A stretch of DNA of 56,058 nucleotides, taken from an uncultured Saprospirales bacterium (GTDB lineage: Bacteria; Bacteroidota; Bacteroidia; Chitinophagales; Saprospiraceae). The DNA lies in NCBI GenBank assembly GCA_937899855.1, contig CALCCH010000667.1:1-56058 (forward strand), in the 5' to 3' direction. Positions within the stretch are counted from its first letter, which is position 1. Each line of letters begins with the position of its first letter. The position numbers were made by a program, and so were the translations under genes. The notes under the pieces are model-generated. The model was not told the origin of the DNA, ran no database searches, and worked only from the letters and a program-made list of their open reading frames with translations. Positions 34,631 through 42,052 of this stretch are shown here, in pieces.

Positions 34631-35947
34631 CTAGATGGCTTTTTTCTCTACCGAAATATTTGAAAGGCATACCCTCCACTCCAGATTCCCGGAGCCTGGA
34701 TTTTCCGATAAACGCGCAATGATCTCCACTCCTTTTCCGGTTTTATCGGCGTACAGGAGCTTACCCACCTTTTTGTCGACGTAACTATAGCGGTGGTAGT
34801 CCTGCTCAATCGAAGCCATTATGGACTCCATGGGCAAGTCTCCATCCATCATATCTTCGAAGGGTTGGTCCAGTTGGATGGAGCCGATTTTGATTCTAAC
34901 GGTTTGATTTTTATCTCCCAGGCCGTAAAGATAGTTCAGATAACTGTCGAGTGAAACGGTCCGAATCAGATCGCTGTTCTTGTTGTTGAGTTGGATACTC
35001 ACCCCTTCCCCATTGTTCAAAAATAAGCTTTTGGCTTCGGCCCTCACGTCGATGCCCTTTGAAATTTCATTGAGGTAATCGTAAAAAGTCTCAATAAAGC
35101 CTCTCGCTTCCGACTTGATTTTTTCCTCGTCCAAAACGGGAATTTCCAAATCGACCATTTTATCGCAGGGGCCAAGGCTGATGTTTAAGGCACCGGCGCA
35201 CTCGGCCTTACACCGATTCCGATAGAGTATACCGTCGCCACAGACCACTTCTTTTTCCTCAGAACAATCACAACCCGCAACATTTTGCTCGCCGCCTAAA
35301 AAGGAAAGTTCGTAAAGAATACTTATCCGCTCCACCTTACCACGGCAAACCCTTCCAGCAATGCTATCCTTTAGGGTTTCCACATCGTGAAAAATCTGAA
35401 ATTCACGGCTGAACATGGTCACGTAGTCATCTTGGCTATATTCCGAAAAAAAGAACAGCTGGTGGTTCCTTGAGATATTGCGATCGGTGAGAAAGAGCTC
35501 TACATCGGTACTTGAGTAGTCCACTCCATCCAAGCCAGTAAATTCCTCGTATAACTCAAAGTCAGTCTTGAGTTTACTGTCCATGTACGCCTTATTGACC
35601 GCAATTCCAGCCAGTTGTTCGGCAAGGTTTTTTTCTAAAATCAATTGCTCCGTTGGACTCGAAGCATCCGTACCCATGGCAATCAGTTTCGTCTCCTCAC
35701 CGGCAAAAAACCGAGTCACTGCACTCCCCGGACAATTAGTCAAGTCCTGCGGGTAACAAATCGAAACCAGACTATTCGGCAGTTGATTGGCATCAAAAAT
35801 ATTGGTATCGAAGTAAAAATCATAGTGTATTGCCACGTCGCCACTCTCTCCCTCATCGCCACCACAACTACCCAACAGCACGGCCAGAAACAGGAAAACC
35901 GAGCGGTAGGATACTGAATACCTAAAGAAGCTAATTTTCTTCATCAT
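34631..35947 (-). CDS. Lipoprotein with a Kazal-type domain
   Basis: A lipoprotein: the ATG pair at 35947/35944 starts a signal peptide that ends in LLGSC. The frame continues up to a GTG at 35980, but that would add a non-signal stretch. The first ~200 residues have no known family. About two thirds in, CDCSEEKEVVCGDGILYRNRC and KAECAGALNISLGPC form a Kazal-like, six-cysteine signature (C-x-C-x7-C-G-D-G-x-x-Y-x-N-x-C-x3-C-x9-C) of serine protease inhibitors. A C-terminal ~150 residues (FYDYLNEISKG, SIQLDQPFEDMM) follow. It lies second in the operon, 40 bases after the membrane gene. A protective or binding role on the surface is inferred. Confidence 0.72.
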   Translation of the reverse strand: MMKKISFFRYSVSYRSVFLFLAVLLGSCGGDEGESGDVAIHYDFYFDTNIFDANQLPNSLVSICYPQDLTNCPGSAVTRFFAGEETKLIAMGTDASSPTEQLILEKNLAEQLAGIAVNKAYMDSKLKTDFELYEEFTGLDGVDYSSTDVELFLTDRNISRNHQLFFFSEYSQDDYVTMFSREFQIFHDVETLKDSIAGRVCRGKVERISILYELSFLGGEQNVAGCDCSEEKEVVCGDGILYRNRCKAECAGALNISLGPCDKMVDLEIPVLDEEKIKSEARGFIETFYDYLNEISKGIDVRAEAKSLFLNNGEGVSIQLNNKNSDLIRTVSLDSYLNYLYGLGDKNQTVRIKIGSIQLDQPFEDMMDGDLPMESIMASIEQDYHRYSYVDKKVGKLLYADKTGKGVEIIARLSENPGSGNLEWRVCLSNISVEKKAI

Positions 35948-35986
35948 GATGTTTTTTAAATATTTAGCGCTAAATGCCACCCGAGC

Positions 35987-36913
35987 TTATTCCTTACCAT
36001 TGTCTTCTACTCCACCGCTAGACTTTACGCTGTGCTTGATCAGGTTTAAGTTGACCTGGTCAATTCCACTCCTTTGGGGAGATTCTTCAGTATCTTTCCT
36101 GGTGATCATGGCCTGAGCATTTCGCCGCAGGATTTCCATTTGATGATCGTGGCCAAATTTTGCGACCACCGACGCCGCCTCGGGAGTCTCTTGGACATCG
36201 ATGAGGCTTAGTAGGTCGTCGTCGGTGAGTATAACCCAGGTCCTGAATTGATTATTATTGTCCGCATTGGCCTCGGGTTTGATGGATTCAAGGTGGTGCA
36301 GACCGACATCTACGTGGAGTGTGGTCAGGGAAGCGACGGTCTTGAATTTAAAGGTCCGGTATTCATGGATGTAGTATTTGTTTTCCTTCTTCCTACGGAG
36401 CTTATTGAATTTGTTGTAATTGCTCCGAATAAAATGGTGCTTGACCAATACTTCGGAAAGGAAATAACCCGTGTGGAAGAAATGAACGTAGGCGACGTAT
36501 AAATAAGACAGGCAGATACCGACCGTGATGCCATCGATGGTCTGGGGTGGCAAATAGTAGTACAGCAATATCTTACCGATGGCCAAGGAGGAAAGCAATA
36601 GGGTAAAGACAAATTTGGTGATCCCCCAGATGACTTTTTTGCGGGGTCGTTTTTCATCTTCACTCCAATCATCGGGACTGGTGTCATTGTTTTCGAAATA
36701 GCGCTTTAAGTTTTGGTAGTATACCTTATCCCCCTCGTACCAGTGCAGCCCCACGGCGCACACCAGGTCCACGACAAAGGCACCGATTACCAGCCAAATA
36801 AATACGTCGGAGTAATTACTGGCTTGCCAAATGACGTACAAACCAAAAAATTCGGCAAGCAGCGCCGAGACGCAAAACAGGGCATCGGAGGAAAATTTTT
36901 CCGTCGTGAACAT
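35987..36913 (-). CDS. Four-helix membrane protein of unknown family, possibly 5'-truncated by an in-frame TGA
   Basis: From ATG 36913 the protein has 308 residues. Four hydrophobic stretches are visible (ALFCVSALLAEFFGLYVIW; WLVIGAFVVDLVCAVGL; FVFTLLLSSLAIGKILLYYY; GITVGICLSYLYVAYVHF), and the last ~150 residues are cytoplasmic-type and charged. No family is recognised. The same reading frame continues upstream through a single TGA (36953-36955) to an ATG at 37051, reading as a coherent 32-residue polar segment, which suggests that the ancestral protein was 354 residues long. It is the first gene of the envelope operon and is 39 bases before the Kazal lipoprotein. Start choice is uncertain. 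Confidence 0.65.
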   Translation of the reverse strand: MFTTEKFSSDALFCVSALLAEFFGLYVIWQASNYSDVFIWLVIGAFVVDLVCAVGLHWYEGDKVYYQNLKRYFENNDTSPDDWSEDEKRPRKKVIWGITKFVFTLLLSSLAIGKILLYYYLPPQTIDGITVGICLSYLYVAYVHFFHTGYFLSEVLVKHHFIRSNYNKFNKLRRKKENKYYIHEYRTFKFKTVASLTTLHVDVGLHHLESIKPEANADNNNQFRTWVILTDDDLLSLIDVQETPEAASVVAKFGHDHQMEILRRNAQAMITRKDTEESPQRSGIDQVNLNLIKHSVKSSGGVEDNGKE

Positions 36914-36952
36914 ACCCGGCAAAGAGACGGTCCCTTTGCCGTAGGCCTTCTT

Positions 36953-37051
36953 TCAGGTCAGCAACCATTTGATCTTGGTATCACTAGACGGCTCAAATAG
37001 GTTGTTATTATTTTTCTTACTAAACGGACTCGTTCTTTTTAAATCTGACAT
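36953..37051 (-). CDS. 32-codon upstream open frame, in frame with the membrane gene
   Basis: ATG at 37051 begins MSDLKRTSPFSKKNNNN and ends at TGA in 36955-36953. It has polar, lysine- and asparagine-rich composition and shares the frame of the following membrane gene. It is either the lost N-terminus of that gene or a short leader peptide. A 7-bp hairpin GGCAAAG/CTTTGCC begins 12 bases after the stop. Confidence 0.4.
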   Translation of the reverse strand: MSDLKRTSPFSKKNNNNLFEPSSDTKIKWLLT

Positions 37052-37410
37052 CGCTTACTATTTTGGTATTTAAGTAATACTGAATGAGTTAAACAAATCC
37101 CTTCTTCTCACTGAGGTTATAGGTTATTGTCAGTCTTCTCCTCATCGGCCCGTATCAAACGGTGGGTAACCCTTCTCGTTTGGAGGCGGACACGTTGGAA
37201 CATCCTGTACTTGCCCAAATCGTGCTCCAATCAATCGGAACGATCTGCTTGAGCGGCAAGTGATATTCTACAGGTATTCCAAACGGAAAGCATTTTCCCC
37301 TTGAATGATTGAGCAATCGGTTTTAAAATGTACCATTCAGACTGATTGGTTTCCCCAGTCAACAAACGTTGCTTTGACGGTAAATTTCGGTTGCGTGCCA
37401 AGCTGACAAA
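37052..37410. other. Gap with a nearly open minus-strand frame
   Basis: No normal gene is found in this 359-base gap. On the minus strand one frame is open for about 55 codons (containing PVEYHLPLKQIVPIDWST and SASKREGLPTV), then has one TGA and continues for 23 codons to the end near the 37051 ATG. It has no start codon in position. It may be a decayed gene or chance. The hairpin AAGCTGA-CAAA-TCAGCTT at 37400-37417 overlaps the stop of the HTH-like gene and may end it. Confidence 0.4.
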
Positions 37411-37752
37411 TCAGCTTCGGCTTAGTTTTCTCTTTGCTGATAAAACGCCACTTTTTTCAAATTCGTGATCGTTTTTTAAAATGGACCAGACGCTTCTGGT
37501 CGAGATGTTAAAACACTTGGAAAGAGCGGCTACCGCAGCCGTCTTATTTGCGTGAACCGGCAGACAAGTGGCAAATTCTTTGAGCACCGTGTAACGCTTT
37601 ACGGATGTTTTTGAGATCAACTCGTGGTCGATGAGATAAGTCACAAACCCTGCGTAACTCACCGGAATCCCGTAGGTTTCACAATAGGAATGATAACTCT
37701 CCACCAAGTGATCTTGAAACTTATCCATCAAGTACTTACGGGACTCTTCCAT
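37411..37752 (-). CDS. Small helix-turn-helix-like protein
   Basis: A 113-residue, mainly helical protein without a signal or membrane segment. The segment KTAAVAALSKCFNISTRSVWSILKN near residues 68-94 has the spacing of a helix-turn-helix (helix AAVAALSKCF, turn NIS, recognition helix TRSVWSILK). The N-terminal half (YLMDKFQDHLVESYHSYCETYG, VTYLIDHELIS) could dimerise. It lies just upstream of the envelope operon on the same strand, 360 bases away, and is divergent from the third helical paralog, so a regulatory role for either is reasonable. A hairpin overlaps the stop. No family is recognised. Confidence 0.6.
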   Translation of the reverse strand: MEESRKYLMDKFQDHLVESYHSYCETYGIPVSYAGFVTYLIDHELISKTSVKRYTVLKEFATCLPVHANKTAAVAALSKCFNISTRSVWSILKNDHEFEKSGVLSAKRKLSRS

Positions 37753-37897
37753 AATCGGGGGTTTTGGTTTTTCGCTTTTCGAAAAGTTTTTAAACCATAC
37801 CGCATTACGAGTATGACCTAAAAGTAAGGACGTTTCACGCTGTAATTATCTATATTTTTTCCATCACAAAAAATTACAAATTCCTACCGAATCCTTT

Positions 37898-37905
37898 TAT
37901 ATTTA
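37898..37905 (+). promoter_or_regulatory. -7-like element TATATTTA upstream of paralog 3
   Basis: One mismatch to TAnnTTTG in an A+T-rich stretch, about 125 bases before the ATG of the third helical gene. A long leader is also seen before paralog 2. Confidence 0.35.
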
Positions 37906-38030
37906 ACACTGCAAGTGTAAAGCACCCTTATTCATCACGATAATATAACAACCTATTAATCATCTAATTACTAGCTTTAACTGCATACACTTAGGTCAAT
38001 TTTTTTTCCTCGTATGATTCACCCCTGGAC

Positions 38031-39446
38031 ATGAAAAAAACTAAACTTATCACCCTCCTCCGGACGCTGGACGACAAAGAAATGAAGGATTTTGAATCTT
38101 ACCTGACCAACCTGTACCGCCGGCAGGCAAAAGCAATCACCGTATTTAAATTCATCAAAAGGCAGTGGAATCGGATCCTTGCGGGCGAGTTGACCAAAGA
38201 AGAGGCACTAAAGTATCAGAGCGTAAAGGCACTTGACATCAAGGCCAAGGGGTTCAGCAACGTTCTCTCGACCTTGTACCTTTTTCTGGAAGAATTTTTG
38301 ATCCTCAACAAGATCAAGTCCAATCCATCGGGAGATCGCGACTTTCAGATGATACATATCTTAAAAGAACGAAAATTGAACCACCTGTACCAACAGCGAA
38401 TTAAATCTTTAAATAAGACGCTAGACAAAAAAACAAATGAAAATACCTGGAACAGACTAAAGAAGTTTCAGCTAAATCACCTCCACTTTTTTTACACCGG
38501 AACCAGCAAGATGAAGCTGACCATCGATAGCCTGGACGCCGCCATGGATAATTTGGATCTCTTTTACGGCCTAACCAAACTTAAGTACCTGTGTGAAATT
38601 ATCAATCGAAGCAACATACTTCAGCAGAGCTATAATTTGGAGCGCATGGAGTCTGCCGTTGGATACTGTCGTTTGTTTAAAAAAGAGATCGGCCGGATAG
38701 CGGATATTTACTTACTGGCTTACGAACTCTTACGAGAGGGTTTGGAGGAGACTTTCGCAAAATTGCGAGACCTCTACAGAAAAAATATCGGTGCGCTGTC
38801 CAAAGAAGATCAATCCATCATTTTGGGTTATCTAATTAATTTTACCATTGCCAAGGTACAGGAAAAGCCCAAGTTGTACTACGGGCAAACGTTTGCCCTG
38901 TACAAGCTAGCTTTAGAACAAGATCTGATTGTTGAGGATGGTATTATTTCTTCTTCCTCTTTTATAAATATTGCAACGGTCTCTACTCAACTGGGAGAGT
39001 TTACCTGGTTCAACGAATTTGTTAGCACGTACCAAATTTATCTCCCCCAGCGTATTCGACCCGAAGTATTACAAATTTGCTTTGCCCAGGAGGCTTTTGA
39101 AAGGGGGCGGCACAAAATGGTACTCGATTATCTAAAGCAGGTGAAATTTGCTACGCGGATCGATTTCGCACTGCGTGTAAAAGCACTAACCTTAAGAGCC
39201 CAATGGGAGTTGTTGGGCAATGACGAAACGGTAAGAGCTACCCTCAATGCTTTTGAAATGTACCTGCGCCGGAATAAGGAAATCAATGAACACACCCTCA
39301 AGGCCTACCTCAATTTTATTCGGTTCGCCAAAAAGTTATTCCGCAAGAACACCAAAGACTGGGCACAATTGGTACGGGAGATCGAAAGGCAAAAAGTCAT
39401 CTACTTTAAATATTGGCTAGTCGAAAAGGCCAAGGCTTTAAGGTAG
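38031..39446 (+). CDS. All-helical protein, distant paralog 3 (471 residues)
   Basis: A 471-residue, fully helical, basic protein. Its N-terminus (LITLLRTLDDKEMKDFESYL, VFKFIKRQWNRIL, GFSNVLSTLYLFLEEFLILNKI) follows the same plan as the two paralogs at 11155 and 13123: a short leader helix, an Asp/Ser-x-x-Glu-Lys/Met turn, and a second helix pair. The remainder is TPR-like. No HTH, enzyme or export motif is seen. Codon use is more A+T-rich than in the first two. A hairpin terminator follows at 39464, and the KGG peptide gene converges on it. The relation to the other two is by eye and is weaker than between them. Confidence 0.75.
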   Translation: MKKTKLITLLRTLDDKEMKDFESYLTNLYRRQAKAITVFKFIKRQWNRILAGELTKEEALKYQSVKALDIKAKGFSNVLSTLYLFLEEFLILNKIKSNPSGDRDFQMIHILKERKLNHLYQQRIKSLNKTLDKKTNENTWNRLKKFQLNHLHFFYTGTSKMKLTIDSLDAAMDNLDLFYGLTKLKYLCEIINRSNILQQSYNLERMESAVGYCRLFKKEIGRIADIYLLAYELLREGLEETFAKLRDLYRKNIGALSKEDQSIILGYLINFTIAKVQEKPKLYYGQTFALYKLALEQDLIVEDGIISSSSFINIATVSTQLGEFTWFNEFVSTYQIYLPQRIRPEVLQICFAQEAFERGRHKMVLDYLKQVKFATRIDFALRVKALTLRAQWELLGNDETVRATLNAFEMYLRRNKEINEHTLKAYLNFIRFAKKLFRKNTKDWAQLVREIERQKVIYFKYWLVEKAKALR

Positions 39447-39463
39447 GGAAGCGAAACAAGTGG

Positions 39464-39497
39464 ACCCGAGTAGCGCTTTTTTGAGCGCTACTCGGGT
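39464..39497. terminator. Perfect 14-bp hairpin between paralog 3 and the KGG peptide gene
   Basis: Arms ACCCGAGTAGCGCT (39464-39477) and AGCGCTACTCGGGT (39484-39497) with a six-base T-rich loop. It lies between two convergent stops and can serve both strands. Confidence 0.7.
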
Positions 39498-39504
39498 TCG
39501 TTCC

Positions 39505-39627
39505 TTAGGTGAGAATCGCCTCGGTGATTAAAATATCACTCTGGCCACCCTTCATCAATCGAAGTTGGTCCAGTTTAACGGCGTGCTTCCCAAAAGCGTC
39601 AATCGTTTTGTTTTTTGAATTTTTCAT
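39505..39627 (-). CDS. Double-glycine (KGG) leader peptide, RiPP- or bacteriocin-like precursor
   Basis: A 40-codon open frame, below usual gene-finder limits. It starts MKNSKNKTIDAFGKHAV, continues KLDQLRLMKGG and ends QSDILITEAILT. The leader is basic and amphipathic and ends in Lys-Gly-Gly, the site cleaved by C39-peptidase ABC exporters; the 12-residue remainder has no cysteine. This is the layout of Bacteroidota natural-product and bacteriocin-type precursors. The ATG at 39627 follows an A-rich stretch typical of Bacteroidota starts. A TATATTTT element lies far upstream near 39810. No exporter, radical SAM enzyme or cyclodehydratase gene is within the window. Coding potential is good, identity is an inference. 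Confidence 0.6.
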   Translation of the reverse strand: MKNSKNKTIDAFGKHAVKLDQLRLMKGGQSDILITEAILT

Positions 39628-39906
39628 TTTAAGGTATTTTAGATTTGAAAATTCAGTCGGCTCGCTCGCTATTTCTCCTCCCCCAGCTCACCAAGGGCAA
39701 GGCAGTACCCGGAACCTATGGGATAACTCATAGATTTTCGGCTTCAATCGAAGTGATCCATCAATTTAGCTTTTCACTATCGGTGCTCCGTACATGATTT
39801 TGAAAGAGAAAATATAGCGGCGGTTTAAACCTGTATCTTAATCAGAAGATACTTCAAACCTTGCAGCGGTGAATCATTAGTTTCAATTATCTTTCGGTAC
39901 CTATTT

Positions 39907-40050
39907 ATGAGTACCGCTGCTGCTCCCACATTGGGGAAGTCCAAAAAATACCTTAAACGGACCAATGCCCCTCCACAAAAGAAATCCCGAGCCTTCAAAC
40001 AGAAGACTCGGGACCACCCCAACGGCTACTACACTAAGCCCGGGGCCTAA
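39907..40050 (+). CDS. Possible 47-residue basic small protein
   Basis: An ATG at 39907 opens MSTAAAPTLGKSKKYLKRTN and the frame ends HPNGYYTKPGA-stop at 40050. It is rich in Lys, Arg, Pro and Ala (about 14 basic residues) and its codons look like those of neighbouring genes. A TATCTTTC element, one mismatch from the -7 consensus, lies 11-18 bases upstream. Its stop overlaps that of the convergent lipoprotein gene by three bases. A longer frame on the other strand is less coding-like. It could be a nucleic-acid-binding peptide; it could also be chance. Confidence 0.4.
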   Translation: MSTAAAPTLGKSKKYLKRTNAPPQKKSRAFKQKTRDHPNGYYTKPGA

Positions 40051-40991
40051 AACCCCGGCCCGCAATAAAAGCGGGCGTTTCCATTAAGCGAATACACCGA
40101 AAAACCAAATTGCGAACCCGCCAGGTAATTGGTCCGAAAACCAACCTCCTCCAAAGTATAACAGTCGATCAGCCCCGACCCAAGGATCACCTGAGGCTCC
40201 GGCATTTCCGGCACGATTTGGTACTGGTACAAATCCCAAATCTCCCGCAGCGTATAATTGCCCAATACCAGATCTACCCACTCTTGATCGGTGAGGACCT
40301 CTTGTATGTCCTCAAAATCAAAAAACAAGAGGTCCGTAAAGGGAGGATCACAGGCGTAGCGAATTCGGGCCCAGGCGTCGTTGTTCGCCGCAAAGAGCAC
40401 ACTGCCCGACTTGCCGTAAACATTTTGCGCCCTGGTGATGTCCCCGGGAGGACAGTTGATGTATTCGAATCCCGGCTGGGGTTCGATGATACAAGCCTCC
40501 TCACAGTCACCGTTGTCGAGCATGTTCCAATAGTATCCCGTATAATTGGGCGTGGGGCTGGGAAACTCCGATGGCCCGATGATGCCGGCCGTCTCTCCCA
40601 TATACGCCGGAGAATTGTTGGCCGTGTGGAAAATGGTATACGCCCGCGCCATCGCACTACCGGGCGATTGTCCCGCATTGATGAGGGCCACCACCAGCTC
40701 CGATTCGGTGTAGCATTCGGTGGCCTGCTCGGGGAAGTAATAGGCGAGGATAAATACATCCGATCCCGGAGGATCGCAGGGAGCAAGCCCGCCCCGCGTC
40801 GCTCCCGGATGCACCACGGGGACATCGTAGCTGGTTCGTGCGTCGTAATCGACGAGGTTGACGTCAAGGGGATCGCTTTGCTCGTTGGCCGCCCGACCGC
40901 TAGCGATTTCGGGGGGGAAAGGCTCTTTTTCAAAACATCCCAGCAAGAGCAGGGACAACATTGCAAATAGAAAAATGGGAGATAACTTCAT
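40047..40991 (-). CDS. Lipoprotein of unknown function
   Basis: A 314-residue exported protein. The signal peptide (MKLSPIFLFAMLSLLLLGC) ends in a clear lipobox, with Cys19 acylated. The mature part has seven or more cysteines in pairs (GLAPCDPPGSD, ATECYTE, CEEACIIEPQPG, EYINCPPGD, RYACDPP), suggesting disulfides. Many aromatic residues and short beta segments point to a beta-rich fold; no family is recognised. It stands alone on its strand between the small basic ORF and the response-regulator gene. The ATG at 40991 is well supported by the signal peptide. Probably surface-exposed, role unknown. Confidence 0.75.
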   Translation of the reverse strand: MKLSPIFLFAMLSLLLLGCFEKEPFPPEIASGRAANEQSDPLDVNLVDYDARTSYDVPVVHPGATRGGLAPCDPPGSDVFILAYYFPEQATECYTESELVVALINAGQSPGSAMARAYTIFHTANNSPAYMGETAGIIGPSEFPSPTPNYTGYYWNMLDNGDCEEACIIEPQPGFEYINCPPGDITRAQNVYGKSGSVLFAANNDAWARIRYACDPPFTDLLFFDFEDIQEVLTDQEWVDLVLGNYTLREIWDLYQYQIVPEMPEPQVILGSGLIDCYTLEEVGFRTNYLAGSQFGFSVYSLNGNARFYCGPGF

Positions 40992-41269
40992 AATGGTAAG
41001 GCTTTAGAGTATGGAAATGAATCCTGAAAAAATTAAAGTCTACTTCGCTCGCCGGTCCGATCGCGTACGATGGACCCAATATTTTTCGTTGTGGCCTGAT
41101 AAACTTACGCCATCCCCCCCAAAAGGAGCACCGCAACTTATTATTCGGTGACATTGATCGATTTTTAGGTTATCTTCACCGATCGGTTGATGCCCCAAGC
41201 ACTCCCGCACGGACCACTCGGGGAAAACATCAAAGAGCGTAGAGTAAATGCAGCGACTAAAACACAAGC

Positions 41270-42022
41270 ATGAAAAACGCCATTATCATTGACGATGAAT
41301 TTGGAGCGAGAAATACCCTGAGCGGCCTGCTTCAACTGAATTGTCCAGAGATCAACCTCATGGGGGAGGCCGATTCGGTCCCTTCAGGAATCCATTTATT
41401 GGAAAAGGTAAAGCCGGACCTCCTATTCCTCGACATCCGCATCCACGACCAAACGGGATTCGACCTACTAGCACACTTTCCCCAACCGACATTCCAAATC
41501 ATCTTTACCACCGCCTACGACCAATTTGCCCTCCAAGCATTCCGCTACCACGCGGTCGCTTATCTGGTCAAGCCGATCCTTCCGAGCGAGCTGATCGCGG
41601 CGGTGGATCAGGTAAAAACCTCCGCCCACAGTCTGGAACATTCTCTCCAGGCCCTCCACCATTTCCTAAACGACCTCCAAGCCAAGCGTTTTGACCGCAT
41701 CACCCTGTCCACCAACGAAGGCTTGTGGGTCCTCTCCCTCGACGACATCATCCGACTGGAGTCCGATGGCAACTACACCATTTTCCATACCCTCCACCAG
41801 GATAAAATCCTGATTGCCAAAACGATCAAGGAATACGAGAAAATCCTCCCCGCCGATACCTTTATTCGCATCCACCGCTCCCACATCATCAACATCAATT
41901 GCATCAAGGCCATCCTAAAGGAGGAGGGCGGCTATTTACTGAGCACCGACAATGCCCGTTTGCCGATTGCGCGACGCAAAAGGGAACTGCTCCTGGAGTT
42001 TCTAAAGAAAAACAGCCTCTAA
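41270..42022 (+). CDS. LytTR-family response regulator
   Basis: A 250-residue response regulator. The receiver domain has acidic residues D8-D9, phosphoacceptor Asp55 in LLFLDIRIHD, Thr and Lys in TTAYDQFAL and YLVKPI. From about residue 145 a LytTR DNA-binding domain follows: LSLDDIIRLESDGNYTIFHT, then FIRIHRSHIININCIKAI. Its kinase should be the propeller-type sensor 30 bases downstream, so the pair forms a complete two-component system. In this phylum such LytR-type pairs often control surface or carbohydrate functions; the target here is not visible. The ATG at 41270 gives the canonical start MKNAIIIDDE. Confidence 0.93.
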   Translation: MKNAIIIDDEFGARNTLSGLLQLNCPEINLMGEADSVPSGIHLLEKVKPDLLFLDIRIHDQTGFDLLAHFPQPTFQIIFTTAYDQFALQAFRYHAVAYLVKPILPSELIAAVDQVKTSAHSLEHSLQALHHFLNDLQAKRFDRITLSTNEGLWVLSLDDIIRLESDGNYTIFHTLHQDKILIAKTIKEYEKILPADTFIRIHRSHIININCIKAILKEEGGYLLSTDNARLPIARRKRELLLEFLKKNSL

Positions 42023-42052
42023 CTTTAGGGACCAAAGTCCTGATCTCAAAAT

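Noticed and set aside
36925-36955. Selenocysteine insertion at the in-frame TGA
   Set aside because: The hairpin is at a workable distance, but the loop is not a clear SECIS, no Cys-type redox context surrounds the site, and no Sec machinery is in view. A nonsense change or downstream start is simpler.
39825-40022. 65-codon minus-strand open frame
   Set aside because: Mostly antisense to the 47-residue basic ORF, without a family, and less coding-like in codon use; neither is certain, but the plus-strand frame has a better promoter.
40110-40970. 286-codon plus-strand open frame
   Set aside because: Antisense shadow of the lipoprotein gene, which has a clear signal peptide and lipobox.
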